This document shows, one piece after another, positions 58,110-63,675 of a stretch of 64,000 nucleotides of DNA (the stretch's first letter is position 1; each line of letters opens with the position of its first letter). Origin of the DNA: a virus; the IMG/VR virus record IMGVR_UViG_3300034093_001036, positions 24,580 to 88,579 of that record, one strand, 5' to 3'. The notes beneath the pieces were generated by a model, which did not search any database, was not told where the DNA came from, and saw only the letters and a list, made by a program, of their open reading frames with translations. Both the position numbers and the translations under genes were made by a program.

Positions 58110-58270
58110 GTACCTATGTACCTATCAAATCCGTATGTGGTGCGGTAACTACCACAATCGACCAGTATGACTATGACCTAAACCCTCATGGTGTTATCTG
58201 TTGCGATAACTGTAACTCTATCGTGTTATGCCGTAAGGCTTGGGATTTTCTATACAAGGAGGTTAAGTAA
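58106..58270 (+). CDS. 54-residue early Cys protein
   Basis: MSTYVPIKSVCGAVTTTIDQ ... VICCDNCNSIVLCRKAW. CCDNC and a following Cys resemble a small zinc-binding fold. Coupled to both neighbours by four-base or one-base overlaps. Confidence 0.55.
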   Translation: MSTYVPIKSVCGAVTTTIDQYDYDLNPHGVICCDNCNSIVLCRKAWDFLYKEVK

Positions 58271-58419
58271 TGAATAACTATGAGTTTAATGTCTATGTAA
58301 CAGTAGAGGCAGAGTCCTATGATGAGGCCATTGATGTATTTGAGTTTCAATTAAAATACGGAATGAATAAAGATAATGTTTATTGTGCAGATATAAAAGA
58401 TTTGGGGATAAGCGAATGA
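58270..58419 (+). CDS. 49-residue early acidic protein
   Basis: MNNYEFNVYVTVEAESYDEA ... KDLGISE has a beta-alpha pattern of small phage proteins that begin with a strand and a YDEAID helix. The start overlaps the previous stop (TAATG). Confidence 0.55.
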   Translation: MNNYEFNVYVTVEAESYDEAIDVFEFQLKYGMNKDNVYCADIKDLGISE

Positions 58420-58505
58420 AAACACTTCAAGAAAAACTTGACGCAGTAGCGTTAGAGTTAGAGCCAGTACTTTGGGAATTACTAAATGAAATCGAGGATA
58501 AATAA
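58416..58505 (+). CDS. 29-residue acidic microprotein
   Basis: MKTLQEKLDAVALELEPVLW... starts in a four-base ATGA overlap and forms a single amphipathic helix. Gene-like coupling supports it; function unknown. Confidence 0.45.
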   Translation: MKTLQEKLDAVALELEPVLWELLNEIEDK

Positions 58506-58560
58506 ATTGTTATTAGTTTTAATTGCAATGATTGTGTTTGGCTTTTTGTATTCACTCTAG
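58486..58560 (+). CDS. 24-residue membrane microprotein
   Basis: MKSRINKLLLVLIAMIVFGF... lies in another frame overlapping the previous gene by 20 bases. A basic N-terminus and an 17-residue hydrophobic helix fit a one-span membrane peptide. It ends nine bases before a terminator. Confidence 0.45.
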   Translation: MKSRINKLLLVLIAMIVFGFLYSL

Positions 58561-58568
58561 TAGTAAAG

Positions 58569-58597
58569 ATCGCATGGATAAATACCCTGCGATTTTT
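58569..58597 (+). terminator. Intrinsic terminator of rightward operon
   Basis: ATCGCA pairs with TGCGAT around a 13-base loop and runs into TTTTT. Confidence 0.7.
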
Positions 58598-58608
58598 GCA
58601 CGTGGCGG

Positions 58609-58631
58609 TTATCCACAGGGGGTGTGTATAA
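58609..58631. promoter_or_regulatory. Inverted pair of DnaA boxes
   Basis: TTATCCACA (58609-58617) and, five bases later, TGTGTATAA (58623-58631, complement TTATACACA) are both consensus-type DnaA boxes facing each other. The same arrangement recurs at 59983-60003. Confidence 0.6.
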
Positions 58632-58682
58632 CTAATGTGTTTAAGGTCACACAATTATTTCCCCCATTTACGGCGTGTCGAT

Positions 58683-58711
58683 TTGCTTTTTTGACATTTC
58701 TTTGCTATACT
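58683..58711 (+). promoter_or_regulatory. Upstream early promoter
   Basis: TTGCTT-17-TATACT with TGC before the -10, overlapping TTGACA. ACGGCGTGTCG lies just upstream (58670-58680), as in the divergent control region. A transcript could encode a short leader MTNKAMSLSK at 58733. Confidence 0.5.
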
Positions 58712-58765
58712 TCTAGTATAACAATTAAATAATGACTAATAAAGCAATGAGCCTTAGCAAATAAA

Positions 58766-58781
58766 TGTGACGAGTATCACA
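58766..58781. promoter_or_regulatory. Crp/GlxR-like palindrome C
   Basis: TGTGACGAGTATCACA, an exact TGTGA-N6-TCACA, is centred about -64 from the start predicted by TATACT at 58826-58831. Confidence 0.6.
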
Positions 58782-58806
58782 GTGAGCCTAAGCAAATAAG
58801 TGCCCA

Positions 58807-58831
58807 ATTTGTCAGACCCCCCTGTTATACT
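58807..58831 (+). promoter_or_regulatory. Early promoter with TTTGTCAGACCCC element
   Basis: ATTTGTCAGACCCCCC directly before TGTTATACT; leader of ~27 bases with GAAAGG before the ATG at 58865. Confidence 0.65.
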
Positions 58832-58864
58832 TATATTAACAAACAAACGAAAGGTAGTCACTAA

Positions 58865-59050
58865 ATGACTTACACTATAAAACTCGAAACCTATTCAGGT
58901 TCCGTAAAAAATATCCCCCTATCAACTAAAGGACAGGTTGCAGATTTTATCTCTAACTATCCTAATGCGTTACCTGTTGGCGTATCTGTTAAAGTATCTT
59001 GCGACATGCTAGGTATTCGTGGAACACTTAGAGGAAAGGCACTTATCTAA
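58865..59050 (+). CDS. Small early protein, paralog of 56950-57132
   Basis: A 61-residue protein (MTYTIKLETYSGSVKNIPLS ... CDMLGIRGTLRG). It shares its whole length with the leftward 60-residue protein, so a duplicated early gene now sits on either side of the divergent control region. It heads a chain of overlapping genes to 59911. Confidence 0.65.
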   Translation: MTYTIKLETYSGSVKNIPLSTKGQVADFISNYPNALPVGVSVKVSCDMLGIRGTLRGKALI

Positions 59051-59205
59051 TGATAAACTCAGTACTCTCTATCCCTTGCGAAGAATGCCACGCAACAGGT
59101 TTAATCTTTTTTGGCGATGAAGATAATTTCGATGTAGAATCTTGCGTATGCGATTTTGGCATGGAGCAAGACCTTAATTTATTCAATACACCCGAATCAA
59201 ACTAA
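59050..59205 (+). CDS. 51-residue zinc-knuckle protein
   Basis: MINSVLSIPCEECHATGLIF ... SCVCDFGMEQ. CEECHATG and CVC are DnaJ-like zinc-knuckle spacings. The start overlaps the previous stop. Confidence 0.55.
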   Translation: MINSVLSIPCEECHATGLIFFGDEDNFDVESCVCDFGMEQDLNLFNTPESN

Positions 59206-59223
59206 AGAATAGGAAATAAAAAA

Positions 59224-59433
59224 ATGACAGTATCAATCGAACACAACCTAAAGTTTATCACAGAGGTAGACGAGACTCACCCCGTAGGAATGCAACTGCT
59301 TAGACTTTCAGAGTCAATGCAAATTGTAATGCTTGAAGGAATGCTAAAAGAGTTACTTGCTCCCCGCATTCAACCCGCCATTGATGAATTAAATGCTAAT
59401 GGTTCATATGCAATTCTTAAGGTGGTCAAATAA
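59224..59433 (+). CDS. 69-residue early helical protein
   Basis: MTVSIEHNLKFITEVDETHP ... LLAPRIQPAIDELNANGSY, a helical protein. No motif recognised. Its stop (TAA) overlaps the next ATG. Confidence 0.6.
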   Translation: MTVSIEHNLKFITEVDETHPVGMQLLRLSESMQIVMLEGMLKELLAPRIQPAIDELNANGSYAILKVVK

Positions 59434-59618
59434 TGATGACACGCAAAGACTATGTAGCAACCGCAGAAATCCTGCACGGATTTAAAGATTTAATCGGTGA
59501 CCAATTAGTTTTTGAAGATTTGGTCGATGAGTTTTCGCTAATGTTTGAAAGCGATAACGAAAGATTTGACCATGTAAAGTTTTTCAATGCTTGCCATAAG
59601 GAAATGGAGTTAGTGTAA
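59433..59618 (+). CDS. 61-residue conserved small phage protein
   Basis: MMTRKDYVATAEILHGFKDL ... RFDHVKFFNACHKEME. The RKDYVAxAE start and the FDxxKFxxAC end recur in small phage proteins of unknown function. AAGGTGG precedes the ATG pair. Confidence 0.65.
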   Translation: MMTRKDYVATAEILHGFKDLIGDQLVFEDLVDEFSLMFESDNERFDHVKFFNACHKEMELV

Positions 59619-59911
59619 TGACAACAACAACAACGACAACTACATCAACAAACCCAGCAACAGTTACAACTACTGCAACTGCAACTCTCTTGCCATGGAA
59701 TGGATTTGCAATTTCGGGCTTTGTTCTTTCACTTACTATTTGGCCAATGGCTTTTATCTTTAGTCCAATAGCACTTAGCCAATTTAAAAGAAATGGTGAA
59801 AACTGGAACAGAGGTAAAGGTCTTGCAACTGCAGGTTTAATTATTGCAATAGTGCAAGCAGTTTTTACTGTTTTGTTTTGGGATTATCTTCTTAGCGATA
59901 TGGAATACTAA
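59618..59911 (+). CDS. Two-span membrane protein with Thr-rich N-terminus
   Basis: A 97-residue protein. The first ~28 residues are almost only Thr/Ala, followed by two membrane helices (GFAISGFVLSLTIWPMAFIF and GLATAGLIIAIVQAVFTVLFW) joined by a basic loop FKRNGENWNRGKG. The pattern is that of DUF4190-like proteins. It may be a superinfection-exclusion or membrane-anchoring protein. Confidence 0.65.
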   Translation: MTTTTTTTTSTNPATVTTTATATLLPWNGFAISGFVLSLTIWPMAFIFSPIALSQFKRNGENWNRGKGLATAGLIIAIVQAVFTVLFWDYLLSDMEY

Positions 59912-59925
59912 TCCTATAATAAATT

Positions 59926-59961
59926 ATCCTGAGCATGATTTAAAACTGCTCGATCTTTTAA
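59926..59961 (+). terminator. Weak hairpin after membrane protein gene
   Basis: GAGCA and TGCTC pair around an 11-base loop, followed by GATCTTTT. ATCCTGAGCATGAT also occurs as ATCCTGAGCACGAT at 63575, so it may be a recurring 3' element. Confidence 0.4.
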
Positions 59962-59982
59962 CAAAAAAAATGCACGTGTGAC

Positions 59983-60003
59983 TTATCCACAGGCTGTGTA
60001 TAA
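59983..60003. promoter_or_regulatory. Second inverted pair of DnaA boxes
   Basis: TTATCCACA (59983-59991) and TGTGTATAA (59995-60003) with a three-base gap, preceded by TGCACGTG. Same layout as 58609-58631. Confidence 0.6.
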
Positions 60004-60015
60004 CTTTAAGTAGCA

Positions 60016-60031
60016 TGTGATTTTTCTCACA
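60016..60031. promoter_or_regulatory. Crp/GlxR-like palindrome D
   Basis: TGTGATTTTTCTCACA, an exact TGTGA-N6-TCACA. It is ~125 bases from the next promoter. Confidence 0.55.
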
Positions 60032-60130
60032 CTCTCTGAGCGTCTCATTATTTAAGACTACTCGCTAGTAGGTTGATAATTTATGACTAATAGGCTAGAC
60101 TTACATAGTAAGAAAAAATAAATAAGCAAG

Positions 60131-60156
60131 ATTTGTCAGACCCCTATGGTAGGATA
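60131..60156 (+). promoter_or_regulatory. Early promoter with TTTGTCAGACCCC element
   Basis: ATTTGTCAGACCCC followed by TGGTAGGAT, in the same spacing as at 57682 and 58807. Confidence 0.55.
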
Positions 60157-60189
60157 AAGTTAATAACAAAAAAAGAAAGAGGTTGCCCA

Positions 60190-60396
60190 ATGGCTACTAA
60201 ACTATACACAATACAGGATTTACTAATTGGTAAAAACTATCGTTCCCGTAATCGTCACTTTGAGGGAGAAATTATTTCTGCCTCTCCACGCCCTGCAATT
60301 TGGTATGGAGAAAATACTGAGGCGTATGTCGTTGAAGTCTATGACCGCACTTTGCGAAGTAAGTTTGCAACAGTAGCAGTAAAGGTTGGTGAGTAA
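60190..60396 (+). CDS. 68-residue early protein, unknown
   Basis: MATKLYTIQDLLIGKNYRSR ... EAYVVEVYDRT is probably a small beta-barrel. The ATG at 60190 has AAAGAGG upstream. Its stop overlaps the next ATG. Confidence 0.6.
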   Translation: MATKLYTIQDLLIGKNYRSRNRHFEGEIISASPRPAIWYGENTEAYVVEVYDRTLRSKFATVAVKVGE

Positions 60397-60617
60397 TGAA
60401 TAACGAATACCTATACGCAGTAACAGTATCGTATGATAGTAACCCCGTTCATTGGACGGGTCGTTACTCTGATGCACTAAGTGCAGTTAATGCTTTCAAC
60501 GAAATTGTTGATTGGGGATTTGCTGATGAATATTCAACAGTTAATTTATCTGAACCAAGTGGAAAGATGCACACCCGCACTTTCTATCGTGAAGGACGAA
60601 AGGTCGTAACAAAATAA
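60396..60617 (+). CDS. 73-residue early protein, unknown
   Basis: MNNEYLYAVTVSYDSNPVHW ... KMHTRTFYREGRKVVTK has an alternating beta-alpha pattern with a YSDALSAVNAFNEI helix. Both ends are coupled by TAATG-type overlaps. Confidence 0.6.
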   Translation: MNNEYLYAVTVSYDSNPVHWTGRYSDALSAVNAFNEIVDWGFADEYSTVNLSEPSGKMHTRTFYREGRKVVTK

Positions 60618-60886
60618 TGGGAAGCGTAACTGCACTCGGTATTCAAGATACCGTACTTGATTTAGAAACACAATTAGCATATCACTTGCAGGGTAATCAC
60701 TATCCTCCAGTACCGCTATCTATGGTGCAACCTTGCATAGATGCTATTGACGCATACTATGATGAGGACTACCGCAGAGAGATAGATTTGCCTCAAGGAG
60801 TGTTGTGGCGTGGGCAGGTTACTGCACCAGCAGATGCAATAATTGAGCAACACCATTTATCTTTTTGGCTACCAGAGGAGGACTAA
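60617..60886 (+). CDS. 89-residue early acidic protein, unknown
   Basis: MGSVTALGIQDTVLDLETQL, then YPPVPLSMVQPCIDAIDAYY. It is helical at the N-terminus and acidic. No function is recognised; coupled on both sides. Confidence 0.6.
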   Translation: MGSVTALGIQDTVLDLETQLAYHLQGNHYPPVPLSMVQPCIDAIDAYYDEDYRREIDLPQGVLWRGQVTAPADAIIEQHHLSFWLPEED

Positions 60887-61120
60887 ATGTCTGATACAAT
60901 AAACAATATGGAACTTAGATTTGCTGATAACTTAAAACCATCTCAACTTATAGAAGGCGATCTAATTAAGGTTGATGATGAATATGTAACTATTGAAACC
61001 ATTACAGAAAATGAAGATGGATTTAATATTTATACTAGAAATGATTTTAACGAAGAGGGTCACATTTATTTATTTGATGATGAAACTATTGAGTGGTATG
61101 TATTCTTTGAAGAAGACTAA
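60887..61120 (+). CDS. 77-residue early very acidic protein
   Basis: MSDTINNMELRFADNLKPSQ ... EGHIYLFDDETIEWYVFFEE. The strong acidity and small beta pattern recall DNA-mimic-type early proteins, but there is no direct evidence for that. Its ATG is directly after the previous stop. Confidence 0.6.
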   Translation: MSDTINNMELRFADNLKPSQLIEGDLIKVDDEYVTIETITENEDGFNIYTRNDFNEEGHIYLFDDETIEWYVFFEED

Positions 61121-61131
61121 TCACTAAAGTA

Positions 61132-61157
61132 TTTTTATGTGCTTCCCCGCATAAAAA
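61132..61157 (+). terminator. Hairpin after rightward operon
   Basis: TTTTTATG and CATAAAAA pair around a ten-base loop. TGCACGTGGCG follows (61158-61168), as after other early operons. Confidence 0.45.
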
Positions 61158-61172
61158 TGCACGTGGCGCCTG

Positions 61173-61188
61173 TGTGAGATTTATCACA
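61173..61188. promoter_or_regulatory. Crp/GlxR-like palindrome E
   Basis: TGTGAGATTTATCACA, an exact TGTGA-N6-TCACA. It is centred about 52 bases upstream of the ATG/start at 61233. Confidence 0.6.
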
Positions 61189-61197
61189 TTTAAGATA

Positions 61198-61226
61198 TTG
61201 ACATTTTTTCCCATGTATGCTAAGAT
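61198..61226 (+). promoter_or_regulatory. Rightward leaderless promoter
   Basis: TTGACA, a 17-base spacer and TAAGAT (with TGC before it) end six bases before the ATG at 61233. It is the rightward counterpart of the leftward leaderless promoters. Confidence 0.65.
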
Positions 61227-61232
61227 TAATTT

Positions 61233-61376
61233 ATGAAGAAAACACCAGAGGAATTACGCAGGCTTATGGAATTACGCCGTAGCAATGCGGCCTCTGCCGT
61301 GCCCTCTAAGAAATCCTATAACCGTAGGAAATGTCAGTCCGAAATGCTACAATTAAAACAACAAGAAGGAGAATAG
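61233..61376 (+). CDS. 47-residue basic microprotein
   Basis: MKKTPEELRRLMELRRSNAA ... QLKQQEGE is basic and helical, possibly nucleic-acid binding. Leaderless promoter as above; four bases separate its stop from the next ATG. Confidence 0.55.
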   Translation: MKKTPEELRRLMELRRSNAASAVPSKKSYNRRKCQSEMLQLKQQEGE

Positions 61377-61380
61377 CCCC

Positions 61381-61557
61381 ATGGGAAATATCGCAGATGA
61401 ATTCTATGATGAATACTATGCAACAACCTGCCCTGAATGTAAAGAAAATGCGGTAGACGCATATGAAGAAAAATGCACTCATTGTTTACTAGAAGAAATG
61501 TCCGCAACCTATAACGAAGACATTGCTCTAGAAATGAGTCTTGGCCTTGACTACTAA
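61381..61557 (+). CDS. 58-residue zinc-ribbon-like protein
   Basis: MGNIADEFYDEYYATTCPEC ... KCTHCLLEEM. CPEC and CTHC spaced by 11 residues form a classic zinc ribbon. AGAAGGAG is the ribosome site. The next gene starts inside its 3' end. Confidence 0.65.
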   Translation: MGNIADEFYDEYYATTCPECKENAVDAYEEKCTHCLLEEMSATYNEDIALEMSLGLDY

Positions 61558-62281
61558 TACACTTAAACTAAAACGCTCTAAAGATAGAAAGGTTGCTAAT
61601 GCCGTCACACCTAATGGAAAACAAGCAAGTATCGCAAATACCTTTGGCCTCCCTGCTGGAAAGGCTTTCTCGTGTCCTGGTGCCACGAGTGTATGTGAAT
61701 CCGTATGCTATGCAGGAAAACTCGAAAAGATCTTCCCAACCGTAAAAGTTAACCTGCTACACAATTGGGCCCTGCTAAAAGACGCAGACTATTTAACTAT
61801 GCTTAATCTCATTGCTGAGATGATTGCAGACTTCAAGGCTGATTGTATAAAGAAAGACGCCCCCATGCTATTCCGCATTCACTGGGACGGTGACTTCTTT
61901 AATGATACTTATACCACTGCATGGTCCGATGTAATCAAACTTAATCCTGATATTCAATTTTGGGTATACACTCGTGTAAAATCTGCAGCCCTCCTACTTA
62001 AGGACATTGATAATCTTAGTCTTTATTTTTCTGCTGATAGTGAGAATGTAAAAACTGCCGTTGATTTAAAAATTAACAGTGGTGTACGCATGGCATACCT
62101 TGCTAAGAATTTTGCAATTGGTAAGGCAGACATAAAAGAAATGATTGGTAAGCCTGCTGCTAAGTGTCCTGAGAATAATAAACAGATTCCACTTATCTCA
62201 ACAAATGGAAGCGCTTGCGTTTCTTGCTCACTTTGTGTATACTCTAAGAGTGACATAATTTTTTCATCGAGTAAGAAATGA
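61541..62281 (+). CDS. GP88-like early protein
   Basis: A 246-residue protein (or 244 from the TTG at 61547) with SIANTFGLPAGKAFSCPGAT, SVCESVCYAGKLEKIFP, RIHWDGDFFNDTYTTAW and a C-terminal ACVSCSLCVYSKSDI. It matches the mycobacteriophage gene-product 88 type, common in actinophages. Seven or more conserved Cys suggest a metal or iron-sulfur site; the function is unknown. Both start codons are TTG and lie in the 3' end of the previous gene. Confidence 0.75.
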   Translation: MALTTNTLKLKRSKDRKVANAVTPNGKQASIANTFGLPAGKAFSCPGATSVCESVCYAGKLEKIFPTVKVNLLHNWALLKDADYLTMLNLIAEMIADFKADCIKKDAPMLFRIHWDGDFFNDTYTTAWSDVIKLNPDIQFWVYTRVKSAALLLKDIDNLSLYFSADSENVKTAVDLKINSGVRMAYLAKNFAIGKADIKEMIGKPAAKCPENNKQIPLISTNGSACVSCSLCVYSKSDIIFSSSKK

Positions 62282-62329
62282 GATAACATGCGTAGTACTC
62301 AAGTTATACTTTTATTTTGGTTGTTGCTT

Positions 62330-62358
62330 CTTTTATTTTTCCATCAATAAAATAAAAG
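62330..62358 (+). terminator. AT-only inverted repeat after GP88-like gene
   Basis: CTTTTATTTT and AAAATAAAAG pair around a nine-base loop. A further CTTTTATTTT copy at 62309 could compete for the same partner. TGCACGTCGC follows at 62361. Confidence 0.45.
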
Positions 62359-62445
62359 GGTGCACGTCGCAAAGATCCAGGTTTGTCAAGTTTATGATAG
62401 GCTTTTAAGATGTGATTAAGGACACACCGCAAATCCCCCGCTGGA

Positions 62446-62475
62446 TTGGTATTTATGACATTTTTATGCTAAAAT
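62446..62475 (+). promoter_or_regulatory. Promoter of 56-residue early gene
   Basis: TTGGTA, an 18-base spacer and TGC-TAAAAT, followed closely by an alternative TATACT. A near-palindrome TGTGA-TTAAGG-ACACA lies at 62411-62426. Confidence 0.45.
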
Positions 62476-62520
62476 TATACTATAAGCAATTAACCCCCAC
62501 AACAGAAAGGCAAGACCCAA

Positions 62521-62691
62521 ATGACACTACACGGATACACTTACCAAATTGGTGATTTATTCACAACAAGCAAGACAGGCGTTACAGGTCGTATCGCAGG
62601 ATTTACACCAATGTCTAATAAGGTTACTAGAGTTAGCCTCATCTTGGCAAATGGCGCACAACGCCTTGCTATGGTTAAGACCTCTAAGTAA
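62521..62691 (+). CDS. 56-residue early protein, tandem paralog
   Basis: MTLHGYTYQIGDLFTTSKTG ... RLAMVKTSK aligns with the next gene (ATYKVGDTFTTQKSKVTGVI ... YTTWTAK). Both are probably small beta-barrels (SH3- or KOW-like). Function unknown. GAAAGG is the ribosome site. Confidence 0.65.
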   Translation: MTLHGYTYQIGDLFTTSKTGVTGRIAGFTPMSNKVTRVSLILANGAQRLAMVKTSK

Positions 62692-62692
62692 T

Positions 62693-62707
62693 CTCACAAT
62701 GTGAGAA
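62693..62707. other. TCTCACAATGTGAGA palindrome
   Basis: A 15-base perfect inverted repeat just after the stop of the 56-residue gene. It has the reverse order of the Crp-like half sites and no T-tract. An operator or short hairpin is possible. Confidence 0.4.
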
Positions 62708-62722
62708 ATGTTAAGTTTCGAT

Positions 62723-62752
62723 TTGACATTTCTACAACCAAAATGTTATACT
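62723..62752 (+). promoter_or_regulatory. Promoter of 54-residue early gene
   Basis: TTGACA, an 18-base spacer and TATACT with TGT before it. Confidence 0.65.
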
Positions 62753-62797
62753 TAGGTATAACTAAATAACAACCCCTAAACAGAAAAGAGAAAAACA

Positions 62798-62962
62798 ATG
62801 TCAGTAGCAACAGCAACATACAAGGTCGGCGATACTTTCACGACACAGAAGTCAAAGGTAACAGGAGTTATCCAAGAAATTAACCCACTACCAAATGGTA
62901 ATGTGCGAGTTAAGTTAGATGTAAATGGTTCAGCCCGTTACACAACTTGGACGGCTAAGTAA
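62798..62962 (+). CDS. 54-residue early protein, tandem paralog
   Basis: MSVATATYKVGDTFTTQKSK ... RYTTWTAK. It is a paralog of the 56-residue protein before it, each with its own promoter. AAAAGAG is a modest ribosome site. Confidence 0.65.
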   Translation: MSVATATYKVGDTFTTQKSKVTGVIQEINPLPNGNVRVKLDVNGSARYTTWTAK

Positions 62963-63044
62963 TCTAATTACTAATTCCTGAGTAGGAATACAAACTGCTC
63001 AACCTCCCCCAACTAATACCCCATAAAAGAAAAGAGATAAACAG

Positions 63045-63467
63045 ATGGCTAGAGCAAAAGCAATAAATGTAAAAATCCCAACAGTTCGAGTAATCGCAGG
63101 ACTAGAGCAAGCACTTGCTACACTAGAAACAGACTACGCAACACAAGAAGCAAAAGAAGCAAAGTATGAAATTGCTCGCAAGGCATGGCAGGAAGCACTT
63201 TGTGCCTATGCCGTAGCAAACATCTCAAAGGCAGAAAACTTCCGTACTAACTATCGTCATTGGTCAAACAATCTTAACATTGACTTTGACTTAACAGTTA
63301 CAGAAAAAGAAATGCCAACAGAGCCTGAGAAGGACTTTGAGACAATTCACATTAGCACTTATCGTGAGTCAAAGAAAGAAATAACAAACGCAATTCGTCT
63401 GTTAAAGATGACAGATGAGGAAACAGTTAATACCTCAACCTACAACGCAATCGCACAGTACCTATAA
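63045..63467 (+). CDS. 140-residue early helical protein, unknown
   Basis: MARAKAINVKIPTVRVIAGL followed by a long coiled-coil-like helix (LEQALATLETDYATQEAKEA) and a second helical half. It resembles small helical phage proteins of unknown role. AAAAGAGAT precedes the ATG. Confidence 0.6.
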   Translation: MARAKAINVKIPTVRVIAGLEQALATLETDYATQEAKEAKYEIARKAWQEALCAYAVANISKAENFRTNYRHWSNNLNIDFDLTVTEKEMPTEPEKDFETIHISTYRESKKEITNAIRLLKMTDEETVNTSTYNAIAQYL

Positions 63468-63475
63468 ATGAAATT

Positions 63476-63506
63476 GGGGGAGGCGTAAAAACCTCCCTCA
63501 ACTTTC
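63476..63506 (+). terminator. Terminator-like hairpin
   Basis: GGGGGAGG pairs with CCTCCCTC around an eight-base A-rich loop, followed by AACTTT. The T-tract is weak. Confidence 0.5.
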
Positions 63507-63614
63507 GCCAGGCTGATTAGGGCGATAATAGAAATACTATAGAGCAAGGCTCCTGCAGGCCTAAAGAAGCAGACATCCTGAGCACGATCCAAAAAGGCTC
63601 ACCCTTAAGGGGAC
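63507..63614 (+). other. Intergenic stretch without gene
   Basis: About 110 bases with no open frame of note. They contain several short inverted segments (CTCCTGCAGG, CCCTTAAGGGG) and ATCCTGAGCACGAT. A structured RNA is possible; I do not recognise a known family and it is not a tRNA. Confidence 0.35.
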
Positions 63615-63644
63615 TTGACAAATGTCAGTGGTGCCCTGTACAAT
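63615..63644 (+). promoter_or_regulatory. Promoter of last gene
   Basis: TTGACA, an 18-base spacer and TACAAT, about 32 bases before the ATG at 63676. Confidence 0.6.
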
Positions 63645-63675
63645 TAAATTAAACCAACTACAGAAAGAGGCCCCC

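Noticed and set aside
58733-58765. Leader peptide MTNKAMSLSK
   Set aside because: It is too short to support alone. A similar ATGACTAATA start at 60082 is noted, but no coding evidence exists.
63507-63614. tRNA gene
   Set aside because: No T-loop (GTTCRANNC), acceptor stem or anticodon arm could be fitted. No tRNA was recognised elsewhere.
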